Shown piece after piece: positions 1-8,919 of a stretch of DNA of 64,000 bases. Source of the stretch: Sporobacter sp963675425 (lineage in GTDB: Bacteria > Bacillota > Clostridia > Oscillospirales > Oscillospiraceae); contig OY776214.1 of the NCBI GenBank assembly GCA_963675425.1, forward strand, positions 3,968,001 to 4,032,000. The letters run 5' to 3'. Below the pieces are notes generated by a model, which worked only from the letters and a program-made list of their open reading frames with translations, ran no database searches and was not told the DNA's origin. The position numbers were made by a program, and so were the translations under genes. Each line of letters starts with the position of its first letter. Within the stretch, counting starts at the first letter, position 1.

Positions 1-2
1 CT

Positions 3-2087
3 TCAGCCAGCGTGGCGGGAAGAGTCTACAACAGCAAAACCAGCACTGTTTCAGGCAGCGCGACATTTGAATCAAACAGCTGGACGCCGATCGGCAACAG
101 TACCAACAAGTTTACCGGCACGTTTGACGGCGACGGCAAAACCGTGAGCGGAATCTATATCAACGGCGCCTCCGACTATCAGGGCCTGTTCGGCTTTACA
201 GACAGCGGCAGCACGGTAAAAAACACCGGCGTTGTAAACAGCTATATGAAAGGAGGCAATAACGTCGGCGGCGTGGTAGGTTACAATAACTTCGGTACGA
301 TACAAAAATGCTATAACACGGGAACGGTTACCGGCGTCGGTGTTGTCGGCGGTGTGGTCGGACTGAATATGGCCGGTACGGTGAAGAACAGCTATAACAC
401 GGGAACTGTTACCGGCAGCGGCCAATATGTCGGCGGCGTGGTGGGAAACAATGCCGGGCCGGTAGAGTACAGCTATAACACGGGCAGCGTTACCGGCAGC
501 AACATGTATGTCGGCGGCGTGGCAGGATACACTACACAAACGATACAGTACAGCTGTAACGCGGGAAAGGTTGTCGGCAACAGCAGCTTTGTCGGCGGCG
601 TGTCCGGAGATGGTGCCGGTAAGGTGAAGTATTGCTCTAATGCGGGCAGCGTCACAGGCAGCGGCATATATATAGGCGGCGTTTTGGGAAGAGGTACTGC
701 GGACCACTGCTATTATGATAGTGATAAATGCGCCGCCAAGGGCATTGGCGACGGAATGACGAGCAGCGACACAGATGACCAGGCGGAAGGTAAACAGACC
801 TCGGCTATGCAGGGAGGCGCACTGAAAACCGGAAGCAGCGGCGACGGCTGGACGACGGATCACTGGACCTTCAAGTCCGGTGAATACCCGAAGCCGGGCA
901 AAACAGAAGCGAGCAATACGCCAGAAGGCGGCAGCTCCGGCGGCGGCAGTTACGTACCGAGCACCCCGAGCAAGACCATCACCGTGACGGAGACGAGCAG
1001 CGCGCTTTTCAGCGGCAGCGAGGGTGCAATTAAAGCGGAAGCCAATGTGGACAACGCGTTTTCGAATTCCGTCGAGGTCAAGGTCACGGACACGGCGGAG
1101 GACGGCGCCGGTTTCGGGCTCGGAGTGGATAGCAAGGTCTACCCCTTCGATATCTCCCTGTATATAAAGGGCACCAACACAAAAACGGAGCCGAACGCCG
1201 GCTACGCCGTTAAGCTCTCTCTGCCGATTCCAGAAGAATTGCTCGACGTGAAGGATCAGCTTTCAATCATGCACAAATCTGACGACGGAACAGTAGAGAC
1301 GCTTAACTCTCAGCTAACTCAGATAAACGGCGTGTGGTACCTCGTATTCGAGGCATCGGAGTTCTCGCCCTACGCTCTTGTCGTGAAAGATATTGACACC
1401 TATGACGAAACGGCGGGCCTGCCGTACTATGTGGATTCCAAGGAAAACGAGGTATTCATCGGCTTCGCGGCGAACGGAAAGTATATCGCGCCAGACGGCG
1501 TGACCGTGCTCATAAAACAAAACACAAAGAGCTTTTCAGACACCGGCTCGCACTGGGCAAAAAACTACATTGATTTCGTAACGGAACGTGAGCTGTTCAC
1601 CGGTACCGCTAACAACACATTCTCACCCGACGCAGGCATGACTCGCTCGATGTTCGCAACCGTTATCGGCCGGCTGTACGAGCGCAGCTTCGGCGAGATT
1701 GAAGCTGCGGGCACGCACTCTTTCACCGACTGCGATTATGACGATTATTACGGTAAATACGTCGACTGGGCGGCGAAAGGAGGCGTTATCGGCGGCTACG
1801 GAAACGGCGAGTTCGGGCCAAATGATCAGATAACACGAGAGCAGATGGCGGCGATCCTTTACCGCTTTGCGGACTTCCTAGACGTTCTGCCCGCGGATAT
1901 GGGTGCTGAGCTGGATTACCCGGATGCAGGAGACATTTCAAGTTGGTCGCAGGCTGCTGCTCTGTATTGCCGGCAAACCGGCATCATCACGGGACGCGAC
2001 GGCGGAAGCTTCGCCCCGCAGGGCACGGCAACAAGAGCCGAAGTCGCGGTAATTCTGGAGAGATTCATTGAAAACGTTTTAGATTAA
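3..2087 (+). CDS. GLUG-repeat surface protein with three C-terminal SLH domains (5' partial)
   Basis: The frame is open to the left edge, so the N-terminus and any signal peptide lie outside the window; the GTG at 12 is simply the first start-type codon. About residues 85-240 are GLUG-type repeats of 27 residues (YNTGTVTG...VGGVVG). A Gly/Ser linker (GGSSGGGSYVPSTPS) follows, then a beta-rich region of about 150 residues. Three SLH domains start near residues 508, 567 and 630 (for example SFSDTGSHWAKNYIDFV). SLH domains bind pyruvylated secondary cell-wall polymer, so the protein is expected to be non-covalently anchored on the cell surface with the repeats displayed. The target of the repeats is unknown. 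A strong terminator follows the stop. Confidence 0.85.
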   Translation, partial: SASVAGRVYNSKTSTVSGSATFESNSWTPIGNSTNKFTGTFDGDGKTVSGIYINGASDYQGLFGFTDSGSTVKNTGVVNSYMKGGNNVGGVVGYNNFGTIQKCYNTGTVTGVGVVGGVVGLNMAGTVKNSYNTGTVTGSGQYVGGVVGNNAGPVEYSYNTGSVTGSNMYVGGVAGYTTQTIQYSCNAGKVVGNSSFVGGVSGDGAGKVKYCSNAGSVTGSGIYIGGVLGRGTADHCYYDSDKCAAKGIGDGMTSSDTDDQAEGKQTSAMQGGALKTGSSGDGWTTDHWTFKSGEYPKPGKTEASNTPEGGSSGGGSYVPSTPSKTITVTETSSALFSGSEGAIKAEANVDNAFSNSVEVKVTDTAEDGAGFGLGVDSKVYPFDISLYIKGTNTKTEPNAGYAVKLSLPIPEELLDVKDQLSIMHKSDDGTVETLNSQLTQINGVWYLVFEASEFSPYALVVKDIDTYDETAGLPYYVDSKENEVFIGFAANGKYIAPDGVTVLIKQNTKSFSDTGSHWAKNYIDFVTERELFTGTANNTFSPDAGMTRSMFATVIGRLYERSFGEIEAAGTHSFTDCDYDDYYGKYVDWAAKGGVIGGYGNGEFGPNDQITREQMAAILYRFADFLDVLPADMGAELDYPDAGDISSWSQAAALYCRQTGIITGRDGGSFAPQGTATRAEVAVILERFIENVLD
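310..714 (+). repeat. 81-bp in-frame tandem repeat (five GLUG-type units)
   Basis: The segment gctataacacggg recurs at about 310, 391 and 472, with diverged copies at 553 and 634, giving an exact period of 81 bp (27 codons). The units encode YNTG/CNAG...VGGVVG motifs of the surface protein. Length variation by slippage or recombination is plausible here. Confidence 0.85.
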
Positions 2088-2144
2088 AGTTCGGTTTAAA
2101 GCAGGACAAAAGACGGGGGATTATTTACCCGCCAAAATTCTGAA

Positions 2145-2183
2145 GACGGGCCGGTATCCGCTCACGGGTACCGGCCCGTCTTT
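2145..2183 (+). terminator. Rho-independent terminator after the GLUG/SLH gene
   Basis: A 15-bp stem (2145-2159 with 2166-2180, one G-T wobble) with a 6-nt loop is followed by TTT. It lies 58 bp after the stop. The remaining 280 bp before moeA show no convincing gene or structure. Confidence 0.8.
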
Positions 2184-2464
2184 CGCCGCTCAAGACCGTA
2201 CCGCCCAAAAGACGGCGCCCTTTGTTCATATTCTCTTTCGGTATAGTATTTTCTATATAAATCAAGCACTTTTCAAAACTCCTTGTCATAGCACTTAACA
2301 TATTTCCATTTAAGGCTATTCTTCCATTATTCAACACGTTCGTCTAAGCCAATACGCAACTTATGCTCTAACAATTCCTTAATGCCAATTCCGGAGAACA
2401 TTGCAATACTGTCGATTCTAGTGATAAAATAAACCAATCCATTACGTGTTATGAAGGTGAACAG

Positions 2465-3679
2465 GTGCTTTACGTTAAAACCCCCGAAGAAGTCCTTCAA
2501 ATCATCCAGGATACTTTTACGGACACGCTTCCGGACGAGCTGATTGAGATAACGGACGCGTGCGGCAGAATTCTTGCCGCCGACATTGCTTCTGAGGAAT
2601 ACGTCCCCGATTTCAACCGGTCAACTGTTGACGGCTTTGCTGTCAGCGCCCGGGATACGTTCGGCTGCTCGGACAGCATCCCGGCGATCCTGCCGCTGGC
2701 CGGCGAGATCCGCATGGGAGACGCCGCGCCCGCAGCCCTGCAGGCCGGGACCTGCCTGTCCGTCCCCACCGGCGGCGATGTGCCCGACGGAGCCGACGCC
2801 GTGGTGATGCTGGAATATACCGAAGATTACAAAGACGGGACCATCGGCGTCACCAAGGCGGCCGCGCCCGGCGAAAACATGATCTACCGGGGCGACGACG
2901 TTAAACCCGGAGCGACGCTGCTTCACGCAGGCTGCCGTCTTCATGCGCATCATATTGGCGCGCTGGCGGCTTTGGGCCTCAGCCGTGTCCGGGTACGCCG
3001 GAAACCGGTTGTCGGCATCATTTCAACCGGGGACGAGCTCGTTGACTGTAGTGAAAAGCCCGATAAGGGCCAGATACGTGACGTTAATTCGATGCTTTTA
3101 TCCGCTTTGATCAGCCGGATCGGCGGTCTTGTAAAGCCTTACGGCATTGTTCGGGATGATGAGGCGCTGTTAAATGTAGCCGTAAAAAAAGCCGTATCGG
3201 AATGTGACGCCGTGCTGCTGTCCGGCGGCAGCTCCGTCGGCACGAAGGACGCCACGGCCCGCGTCATCGATCACAACGGCCGCATGCTGCTGCACGGCAT
3301 CGCGATGAAGCCCGGCAAGCCGACCATTCTTGGCATCATTGACGAAACACCCGTGTTTGGCCTTCCGGGCCACCCTGTCGCGGCCTATTTCATATCACAG
3401 CTGTTCGTACGCCCGCTTCTGTACCGGCTTGCCGGGCATATGCCCGCGCACCGGACGATACCGGCCAGCCTCGGCGCGGCCCTCTCGTCCAATCACGGAC
3501 GCGCCGAATACATCGGCGTCCGGCTGGAACCGGTCGGCGAGATGCCGCTGGCCCAGCCCGTCCACGGAAAGTCCGGGCTTATCACCGTTTTGTCCGGTAC
3601 CGACGGCTATATCTGTATCCCGCGGGACTGCGAAGGCTTACCGCGGCATTCGGCCGTTCAGGTTACGCTTTGGGACTAG
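2465..3679 (+). CDS. moeA: MoeA-type molybdopterin molybdenumtransferase
   Basis: MoeA inserts molybdate (or tungstate) into adenylylated molybdopterin in the cytoplasm. The 404-aa product has the family hallmarks in order: PDFNRSTVDGFAV near residue 50, the GIISTGDELV strand near 185, the SGGSSVGTKD loop near 237, and GKPTILG followed by GLPGHPVA near 280-300. The start is GTG, 6 nt after an AAGGTG-like site. The next gene, with its own AAGGAGG, begins 16 bp downstream, so the two are likely co-transcribed. The presence of two MoeA paralogues beside two AOR genes suggests that one may be tuned to tungsten; this is inference. Confidence 0.93.
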   Translation: MLYVKTPEEVLQIIQDTFTDTLPDELIEITDACGRILAADIASEEYVPDFNRSTVDGFAVSARDTFGCSDSIPAILPLAGEIRMGDAAPAALQAGTCLSVPTGGDVPDGADAVVMLEYTEDYKDGTIGVTKAAAPGENMIYRGDDVKPGATLLHAGCRLHAHHIGALAALGLSRVRVRRKPVVGIISTGDELVDCSEKPDKGQIRDVNSMLLSALISRIGGLVKPYGIVRDDEALLNVAVKKAVSECDAVLLSGGSSVGTKDATARVIDHNGRMLLHGIAMKPGKPTILGIIDETPVFGLPGHPVAAYFISQLFVRPLLYRLAGHMPAHRTIPASLGAALSSNHGRAEYIGVRLEPVGEMPLAQPVHGKSGLITVLSGTDGYICIPRDCEGLPRHSAVQVTLWD

Positions 3680-3695
3680 ATAAGGAGGAATAACA

Positions 3696-5603
3696 GTGGG
3701 TTTTGAATATCTGACCAATGTCTCGCTCACAAAAGCGCGGGAGGAATATATTGCGCTGCTCGTCCGAAACGGCATGATGCCCGTCTCGGAGACCATCCCG
3801 GTCCATCAGTCGGCCGGCCGGATTACCGCCGGAGCCGTCTACGCGCGCATCAGCTCGCCGCATTATAACGCCAGCGCTATGGACGGCATCGCACTAGACA
3901 CAAGCCTCACCTTTGGCGCCACTGAAACAACACCCATTATTCTCACGCGGGACCAGTTTGTCACCGTCGACACAGGCGATCCGCTTCCCCCCGGCTGCGA
4001 CGCCGTCGTGATGATTGAGGATGTTATCGAAGACGACAACGGCGTACGGCTGTATCAGGCGGCAGCCCCCTGGCAGCACATCCGCCAGATTGGCGAAGAC
4101 ATCTGCGCCGGCGAAATGCTGTTACCGTCTTACTCGGAAATCAGCCCTTCGGCCCTCGGCGCGCTGCTAGCCGGCGGCGTGACGGCGGTTGACGTTATAA
4201 AAAAGCCGGTCGTCGGCATCATCCCTACGGGCGATGAAATCATATCACCGACCGACAGCCCCCGTGAGGGCGAAATTCTGGAATTCAACTCTTCAATATT
4301 CGCCGCCATGCTCCGCCAATGGGGCGCTGAGCCCGTCGTCTTCCCTATTATCCGCGATGATCTGGCCCTGATTAAAAGCGCTATTTCAAAGGCGCTTGAG
4401 TCCTGTGATATCGTCCTTCTAAACGCGGGCTCATCGGCTGGACGCGAGGACTACAGCACCCAGGCCATCAGCGAAATCGGAAATGTCCTCCATCATGGGC
4501 TGGCCATCAAGCCCGGTAAACCGGCTATTCTGGGATATCAGGGTAAAAAGCCGATTCTCGGCGTTCCCGGTTATCCGGTATCGGGCATTATTGTCATCGA
4601 GGAGCTTTTGCGGCCGGTCGTCGAGGTGCTGACGAAACGGCGCGGGCACACGGACGAGTATGCGCAGGCTGTTTTATCAAAAGCCGTTGTCTCCTCGCTG
4701 AAATACGAGGAATTTGTCCGCGTGCGGCTGGGCTTTGTGCAAGACCGGCTGATCGCCTCTCCCCTCAGCCGGGGCAGCGGCGTCGTCACCTCGTTTATGA
4801 AGGCCGACGGCATCCTCAACATCCCTCAGGGCCTTGAGGGTTTCGAGAGCGGCGCGGCCGTCCGGGTCCGCCTGCTGCGCCCGGCGGACGAGCTGGCGAA
4901 TAATCTCGTCGCCATCGGCAGCCACGACCCGCTGCTGGACGAGATCTCCGATCTCATGCGCCTGTTCTGGGGCGATACGTCGATGAGCTCAGCGCACGTC
5001 GGCAGCATGGGTGGCATCATGTCCGTGAGGCGCGGCGAGGCGCATGTGGCCGGGACGCATCTGCTGGACGAAAAAACGGGCCGGTACAATTCATCCTTTA
5101 TACATAAATACTTCCCCAACGGCGGCGTGCGTCTCGTAGAATGCGTCCGGCGCTCCCAGGGCCTCATGGTCAGAAAAGGAAATCCCAAGAACATTCAAGG
5201 CATTGCCGATCTTGCCAAGCCCGGGCTCCGGTACGTCAACCGGCAAAAGGGCTCCGGCACGCGGGTCTTGTTTGACTATCTCTGCAAAAAGGACAGCGTT
5301 GACGCCGCCGCCATATACGGCTACGACCGGGAGGAATTTACGCACACAGCCGTCGCCGCGCTCATCGACGCCGACTCGGCCGATGCCGGCCTAGGCATCT
5401 ATTCGGCGGCGAAATTATATAACCTGGACTTTATTCCCATTTGCAACGAGCAGTACGACCTGCTGATACCGGACTACGCCTGGGACACACCGATGATCCG
5501 GCGATTACTGGAGATTTTACAAAGCCCCGCTTTCCGCAGCCGGCTTAATGAGCTTGGCGGGTACACTGTTGCAAATCCCGGGACGGTCCGGGAGCGGTTC
5601 TGA
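3696..5603 (+). CDS. MoeA fused to a periplasmic-binding-like (PBP_like) domain
   Basis: The product has 635 aa. Residues 1 to about 395 are MoeA-like: HYNASAMDGIAL, PTGDEI, GKPAILG, GVPGYPVSG. From about residue 415 there is a second domain of roughly 200 residues with GSHDPLLDEI, HVGSMGGIMSVRRGEAHVAG and RQKGSGTRVLFDYL, typical of the substrate-binding-like domain (PF12727) found behind MoeA or ModE-like HTH proteins. There is no signal peptide, so this domain acts in the cytoplasm, perhaps as an oxyanion or cofactor sensor or carrier. The GTG start is chosen because AAGGAGGAATAACA precedes it. In the MoeA part the usual GGxSxGxxD loop reads NAGSSAGRED. Confidence 0.9.
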   Translation: MGFEYLTNVSLTKAREEYIALLVRNGMMPVSETIPVHQSAGRITAGAVYARISSPHYNASAMDGIALDTSLTFGATETTPIILTRDQFVTVDTGDPLPPGCDAVVMIEDVIEDDNGVRLYQAAAPWQHIRQIGEDICAGEMLLPSYSEISPSALGALLAGGVTAVDVIKKPVVGIIPTGDEIISPTDSPREGEILEFNSSIFAAMLRQWGAEPVVFPIIRDDLALIKSAISKALESCDIVLLNAGSSAGREDYSTQAISEIGNVLHHGLAIKPGKPAILGYQGKKPILGVPGYPVSGIIVIEELLRPVVEVLTKRRGHTDEYAQAVLSKAVVSSLKYEEFVRVRLGFVQDRLIASPLSRGSGVVTSFMKADGILNIPQGLEGFESGAAVRVRLLRPADELANNLVAIGSHDPLLDEISDLMRLFWGDTSMSSAHVGSMGGIMSVRRGEAHVAGTHLLDEKTGRYNSSFIHKYFPNGGVRLVECVRRSQGLMVRKGNPKNIQGIADLAKPGLRYVNRQKGSGTRVLFDYLCKKDSVDAAAIYGYDREEFTHTAVAALIDADSADAGLGIYSAAKLYNLDFIPICNEQYDLLIPDYAWDTPMIRRLLEILQSPAFRSRLNELGGYTVANPGTVRERF

Positions 5604-5604
5604 T

Positions 5605-7089
5605 ATGGATCAATATGATGTGATTGTCATCGGCGGCGGTCTGCTGGGGTGCTTTACAGCCCGCGCCCTGTCGCGCTATCAGCTCAAAACCGCCGTTTTG
5701 GAAGCGCGTGAGGATGTCTGCACGGGCGTAAGCCGCGCCAACACCGCCATCGTCTACAGCGGTATTGATACCAAGCCGGGTACGCTGAAAAGTGAGCTGT
5801 GTGTCCGGGCCGCGCAATCGTTCGGTGAATTATGCCGGACACTCGGTGTCCGCTATTCTCCCTGCGGCTCTCTCATGATCTGCTTTGGACCAAACGGCGA
5901 GGAACGGTTGCGCAAAAAATACGCCCAGGGTCTTAAAAACGGTGTGCGTGGCCTGCGGCTGCTGTCCGGAGAAGAGGTCCTGACGCTTGAGCCGAATCTG
6001 GACCCCGGCGTTACGATGGGACTGTACACCCCCGAGGCCGGGACGGTAATTCCCTGGGAGCTGGGGCTTGCCGCGGCCGAAAACGCGGTGCAAAACGGGG
6101 CTCAATTTCTGTTTAACACCAAGGTAACGCATATTGATAAATTAAAAGACGGTTATCGGATCACGGCCGGTGATCGAAGCTTTTTTACGCGCGGCATTGT
6201 CAACTGTGCCGGCCTTTTTGCCCATGAGATACTGGAGAAGGTGCAGCCGCCGTCCATCCGGATCTTTCCCTCGGCCGCCGATTATTACGTGCTGGATACG
6301 AAGGCGGCCGGTTTTATCAAACACGTTATATTCCATGAGCCGGAGGTAAAAGGTAAAGGCCTCACCCTCGTCCCGACGGTTGACGGCAATATCCTTGTGG
6401 GCCCCTCCAAGGTCCCCGCAGACGGAAAAGACGGCTTTAAAACGTCCCGCGGCGGCCTTGACGGGCTGCGCCGTCTTGTAGACGACGTCATACCCGCGCT
6501 CCCGATGGCGCAGGTGATCCGCTCCTTCGGGGCGCTCCGGCCAAACCCATTTTACGTCTGCTTCGAACCCGTAAGCGGCGAGTATGTCCGCGAGGATAAG
6601 AGCCTATCAAGTTTTACGGTGCACAAATCCGATGACAATCCGGCGTTTTTAAGCCTGATCGGTATAAAAACACCGGGCCTCACCTGTTCCTCTGAGCTGG
6701 GCGCGTATGCCGCTGATAAGATGGCCGGCGCGCTTGGCGATCCGCCGCTCAACCCGACCTTCAGCGCGGACCGGGCAGCGCCCCTTCGGCTGAGCGAGCT
6801 TTCGTTTAAAGACCGCGCCCGTTTGGCAGAAGAAAACCCTGCCTACGGCAGGCTCGTCTGCCGATGCCGCAAAATAACGGAGGGTGAAATCCTCGACAGC
6901 ATTCACCGGACGCCCGGCGCCGTCACGGTGGACGGCGTGAAGCGCCGGACCGGGGCGACCTCCGGCCGCTGCCAGGGCAGTTTCTGCACGCAGCGCATCA
7001 TTGAGCTGCTTGCCCGGGAGCTGGGCATCCCGCCAAGCTCCGTGGCTAAGGACAAACCCGGCTCTTACGTGATCGGAGGTGAACAATGA
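5605..7089 (+). CDS. FAD-dependent oxidoreductase with C-terminal BFD-like [2Fe-2S] domain (GlpA-like)
   Basis: The ATG at 5605 lies one base after the upstream stop and gives 494 aa beginning MDQYDVIVIGGGLLGC, an ADP-binding Rossmann fold at the very N-terminus. The body is DAO/GlpA-like (SRANTAIVYSGID; KGLTLVPTVDGNILVGPS). The last 100 residues carry a CxC (VCRCRK) and a Cx4C (GRCQGSFC), the cysteine pattern of BFD-like [2Fe-2S] domains. Such proteins oxidise an alpha-hydroxy or amino acid and pass electrons to a partner flavoprotein. It overlaps the next gene in an ATGA junction, so the two are translationally coupled. The substrate is unknown, and no glycerol kinase or transporter is nearby. 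Confidence 0.88.
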   Translation: MDQYDVIVIGGGLLGCFTARALSRYQLKTAVLEAREDVCTGVSRANTAIVYSGIDTKPGTLKSELCVRAAQSFGELCRTLGVRYSPCGSLMICFGPNGEERLRKKYAQGLKNGVRGLRLLSGEEVLTLEPNLDPGVTMGLYTPEAGTVIPWELGLAAAENAVQNGAQFLFNTKVTHIDKLKDGYRITAGDRSFFTRGIVNCAGLFAHEILEKVQPPSIRIFPSAADYYVLDTKAAGFIKHVIFHEPEVKGKGLTLVPTVDGNILVGPSKVPADGKDGFKTSRGGLDGLRRLVDDVIPALPMAQVIRSFGALRPNPFYVCFEPVSGEYVREDKSLSSFTVHKSDDNPAFLSLIGIKTPGLTCSSELGAYAADKMAGALGDPPLNPTFSADRAAPLRLSELSFKDRARLAEENPAYGRLVCRCRKITEGEILDSIHRTPGAVTVDGVKRRTGATSGRCQGSFCTQRIIELLARELGIPPSSVAKDKPGSYVIGGEQ

Positions 7090-8159
7090 CCCATTATGAG
7101 CTTCTCGTCATCGGCGGCGGCCCGGCCGGGATGGCGGCCGCGCTGAGCGGACGTCAAAGCGGCCTGTCAAAAGTCCTGCTGGTCGAGCGCGCCGAAACCC
7201 TTGGCGGCATATTGAATCAATGCGTCCATACAGGCTTCGGTCTAATCTATTTTGGCGAAGAACTGTCAGGCCGGCAGTATGCCGAGCGGTTCCGGCATAA
7301 AATGGATCGGGCCGATATCGACGTTATGACGGATACGGCGGCAATCAGCCTTCTGCCGGACGGCGTTGCCGCACTGAGCGGCGGTAAAAGCGGCTTAATA
7401 GAGGTTCAAGCCAAAGCCGTGATTCTTGCCGCCGGCTGCCGCGAGCGGCCTATTGGCGCATTGCCCGTTGTGGGGACGCGGCCGTCCGGCATCTTCACAG
7501 CCGGTATGTCCCAAAAGATGGTTAATCTCGGCGGCTATGATATCGGAAATACGTTTGTCGTCCTCGGCTCTGGTGACGTCGGCATGATTATGGCCCGGCA
7601 GCTCAGACAGCTCGGCAAAAACGTTGTCGCTGTCATTGAAAAAGAAGACACCTGCGGCGGCCAGGAAAGAAACCGCATAAGTTGCCTCGAAAAATATCAC
7701 ATTCCGCTTAAAACGCGCCATACTGTCAGCGCTGTCCATGGCGAGGGCCGGATTACCGGCGTCACGGTTACAAATCTCGCTGCCGGCGTGGAGACATTTA
7801 TGGCCTGCGATACGCTCATTACATCGGTCGGATTGATCCCGGAACAGGAGCTTTCGGAGGAAGCGACGGCAGGCGGCCCATTGCCGGACTGGCTGTTTTT
7901 ATGCGGCAACGCCTGCTACGTCCACGACCTTGTCGACGATGTGACATTTGAGGCCGAGCAGGTCGGCCGAGCCGCAGCCGATTTTGTCCTGAGCGGACGG
8001 CCCTTGTCCGGGGCGGCATTTCAAACCGGGCCCGCGCGCGCGGCATCCGGCCAGACCATCTGCGTCGCCTGCCCCAAGGCCTGCGTGATCACGAAAACAG
8101 AAAGCGGCTGGGCCGGAGCCGTCTGCGGACGGAAAGACCCGCTGCCGTCGCAGCCATAA
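7086..8159 (+). CDS. NAD(P)/FAD-dependent oxidoreductase with a vestigial DUF1667-like tail
   Basis: The 357-aa product starts with an FAD Rossmann motif (LLVIGGGPAGMAAA), has LGGILNQC near residue 40 as in the partner subunit of GlpA-like dehydrogenases, and a second nucleotide-binding motif (VLGSGDVGMIMARQL) near 160. The last 30 residues (TICVACPKACVIT ... GAVCGRKDP) resemble the start of the small CxxC protein DUF1667 that is normally a separate gene after such pairs. Here it appears fused and shortened. The ATGA overlap with the upstream gene indicates a heterodimer. A weak hairpin follows. Confidence 0.86.
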   Translation: MTHYELLVIGGGPAGMAAALSGRQSGLSKVLLVERAETLGGILNQCVHTGFGLIYFGEELSGRQYAERFRHKMDRADIDVMTDTAAISLLPDGVAALSGGKSGLIEVQAKAVILAAGCRERPIGALPVVGTRPSGIFTAGMSQKMVNLGGYDIGNTFVVLGSGDVGMIMARQLRQLGKNVVAVIEKEDTCGGQERNRISCLEKYHIPLKTRHTVSAVHGEGRITGVTVTNLAAGVETFMACDTLITSVGLIPEQELSEEATAGGPLPDWLFLCGNACYVHDLVDDVTFEAEQVGRAAADFVLSGRPLSGAAFQTGPARAASGQTICVACPKACVITKTESGWAGAVCGRKDPLPSQP

Positions 8160-8162
8160 AAA

Positions 8163-8191
8163 ATACCGTGGGCCTGTTTGCGCCACGGTAT
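8163..8191 (+). terminator. Hairpin after the FAD oxidoreductase pair (weak terminator)
   Basis: A 9-bp stem ATACCGTGG/CCACGGTAT with a short loop starts 4 bp after the stop. There is no clear T-run. The same stem sequence reappears at 9777-9805. Confidence 0.5.
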
Positions 8192-8310
8192 CTGGCTGTA
8201 ATATAGCGGGGGGCGATGTTCCTTCGGGAAGCGCCCCGGCTCCTTGACACGGCATTGAAAATGTGTAATAGTATGACGTACATATATTTAGTATTATCGG
8301 AGGAGTGCTC

Positions 8311-8814
8311 ATGCCCGAAAAAGAGGCGGAAAAACTCTCAGCGCTCAGCAGCGAATATCTTGACTGCGTCCAAGAAATCATAGATCATGACGATGTTAAG
8401 TCGATGAAAAAATACAATCAGCACGGTAGTGTTGACTGTTTTCAGCACTGCTTGAATGTATCCACTGCCAGCTATCTGATTTGCAAAAAATTGAAGTTGG
8501 ACTATAGATCGGCGGCCCGGGGCGGCCTCCTCCATGATTTTTTTCTTTACGACTGGCATAAGGAAAATCCTCACGGCGGGCTTCATGCTTTTACACACCC
8601 CAAGGTCGCGGCACAAAATGCCGACAAGGCTTTTACGCTCAACAGCAGAGAACGGGATGTAATTAAAAACCATATGTGGCCGTTAACTGCCTCATTTCCC
8701 CGTTACCCTGAAACGCTCATCGTTGTTCTTGTAGACAAATTCTATTGCATCCGTGAAGTATTTAAAAACCGCGGTAACAAAGTCATGCGGGAGCTTCGAG
8801 GTTTTGCATATTAA
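8311..8814 (+). CDS. HD-domain phosphohydrolase family protein
   Basis: The 167-aa protein has an HD-type metal-binding pattern: QHCLNVS near residue 48, GLLHDFFLYDWH near 72-83, and a later FTHPKVAAQNA with a following KNHMWP. This matches small stand-alone HD proteins of clostridia, often annotated as phosphohydrolases, whose substrate is not known. The ATG at 8311 is preferred over the GTG at 8305, because CGGAGGAG then sits 5-6 nt upstream. It appears monocistronic, with a terminator after it. Confidence 0.78.
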   Translation: MPEKEAEKLSALSSEYLDCVQEIIDHDDVKSMKKYNQHGSVDCFQHCLNVSTASYLICKKLKLDYRSAARGGLLHDFFLYDWHKENPHGGLHAFTHPKVAAQNADKAFTLNSRERDVIKNHMWPLTASFPRYPETLIVVLVDKFYCIREVFKNRGNKVMRELRGFAY

Positions 8815-8844
8815 ATCGATTTCAATCATAAACAATTAACGGCA

Positions 8845-8883
8845 CCGGAGAAGCCACATGACTCTCCGGCTGTTTTTTGTTTT
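8845..8883 (+). terminator. Rho-independent terminator after the HD gene
   Basis: A CCGGAG/CTCCGG stem (8845-8850 with 8864-8869) is followed by CTGTTTTTTGTTTT. Confidence 0.8.
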
Positions 8884-8919
8884 AGCTTACAACGTTATTT
8901 ATATACTGGAGCTGACAGC

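Noticed and set aside
310..714. Regular repeats considered as a CRISPR array.
   Set aside because: The period is 81 bp with no constant repeat plus unique spacer pattern, and it is in frame within a coding sequence.
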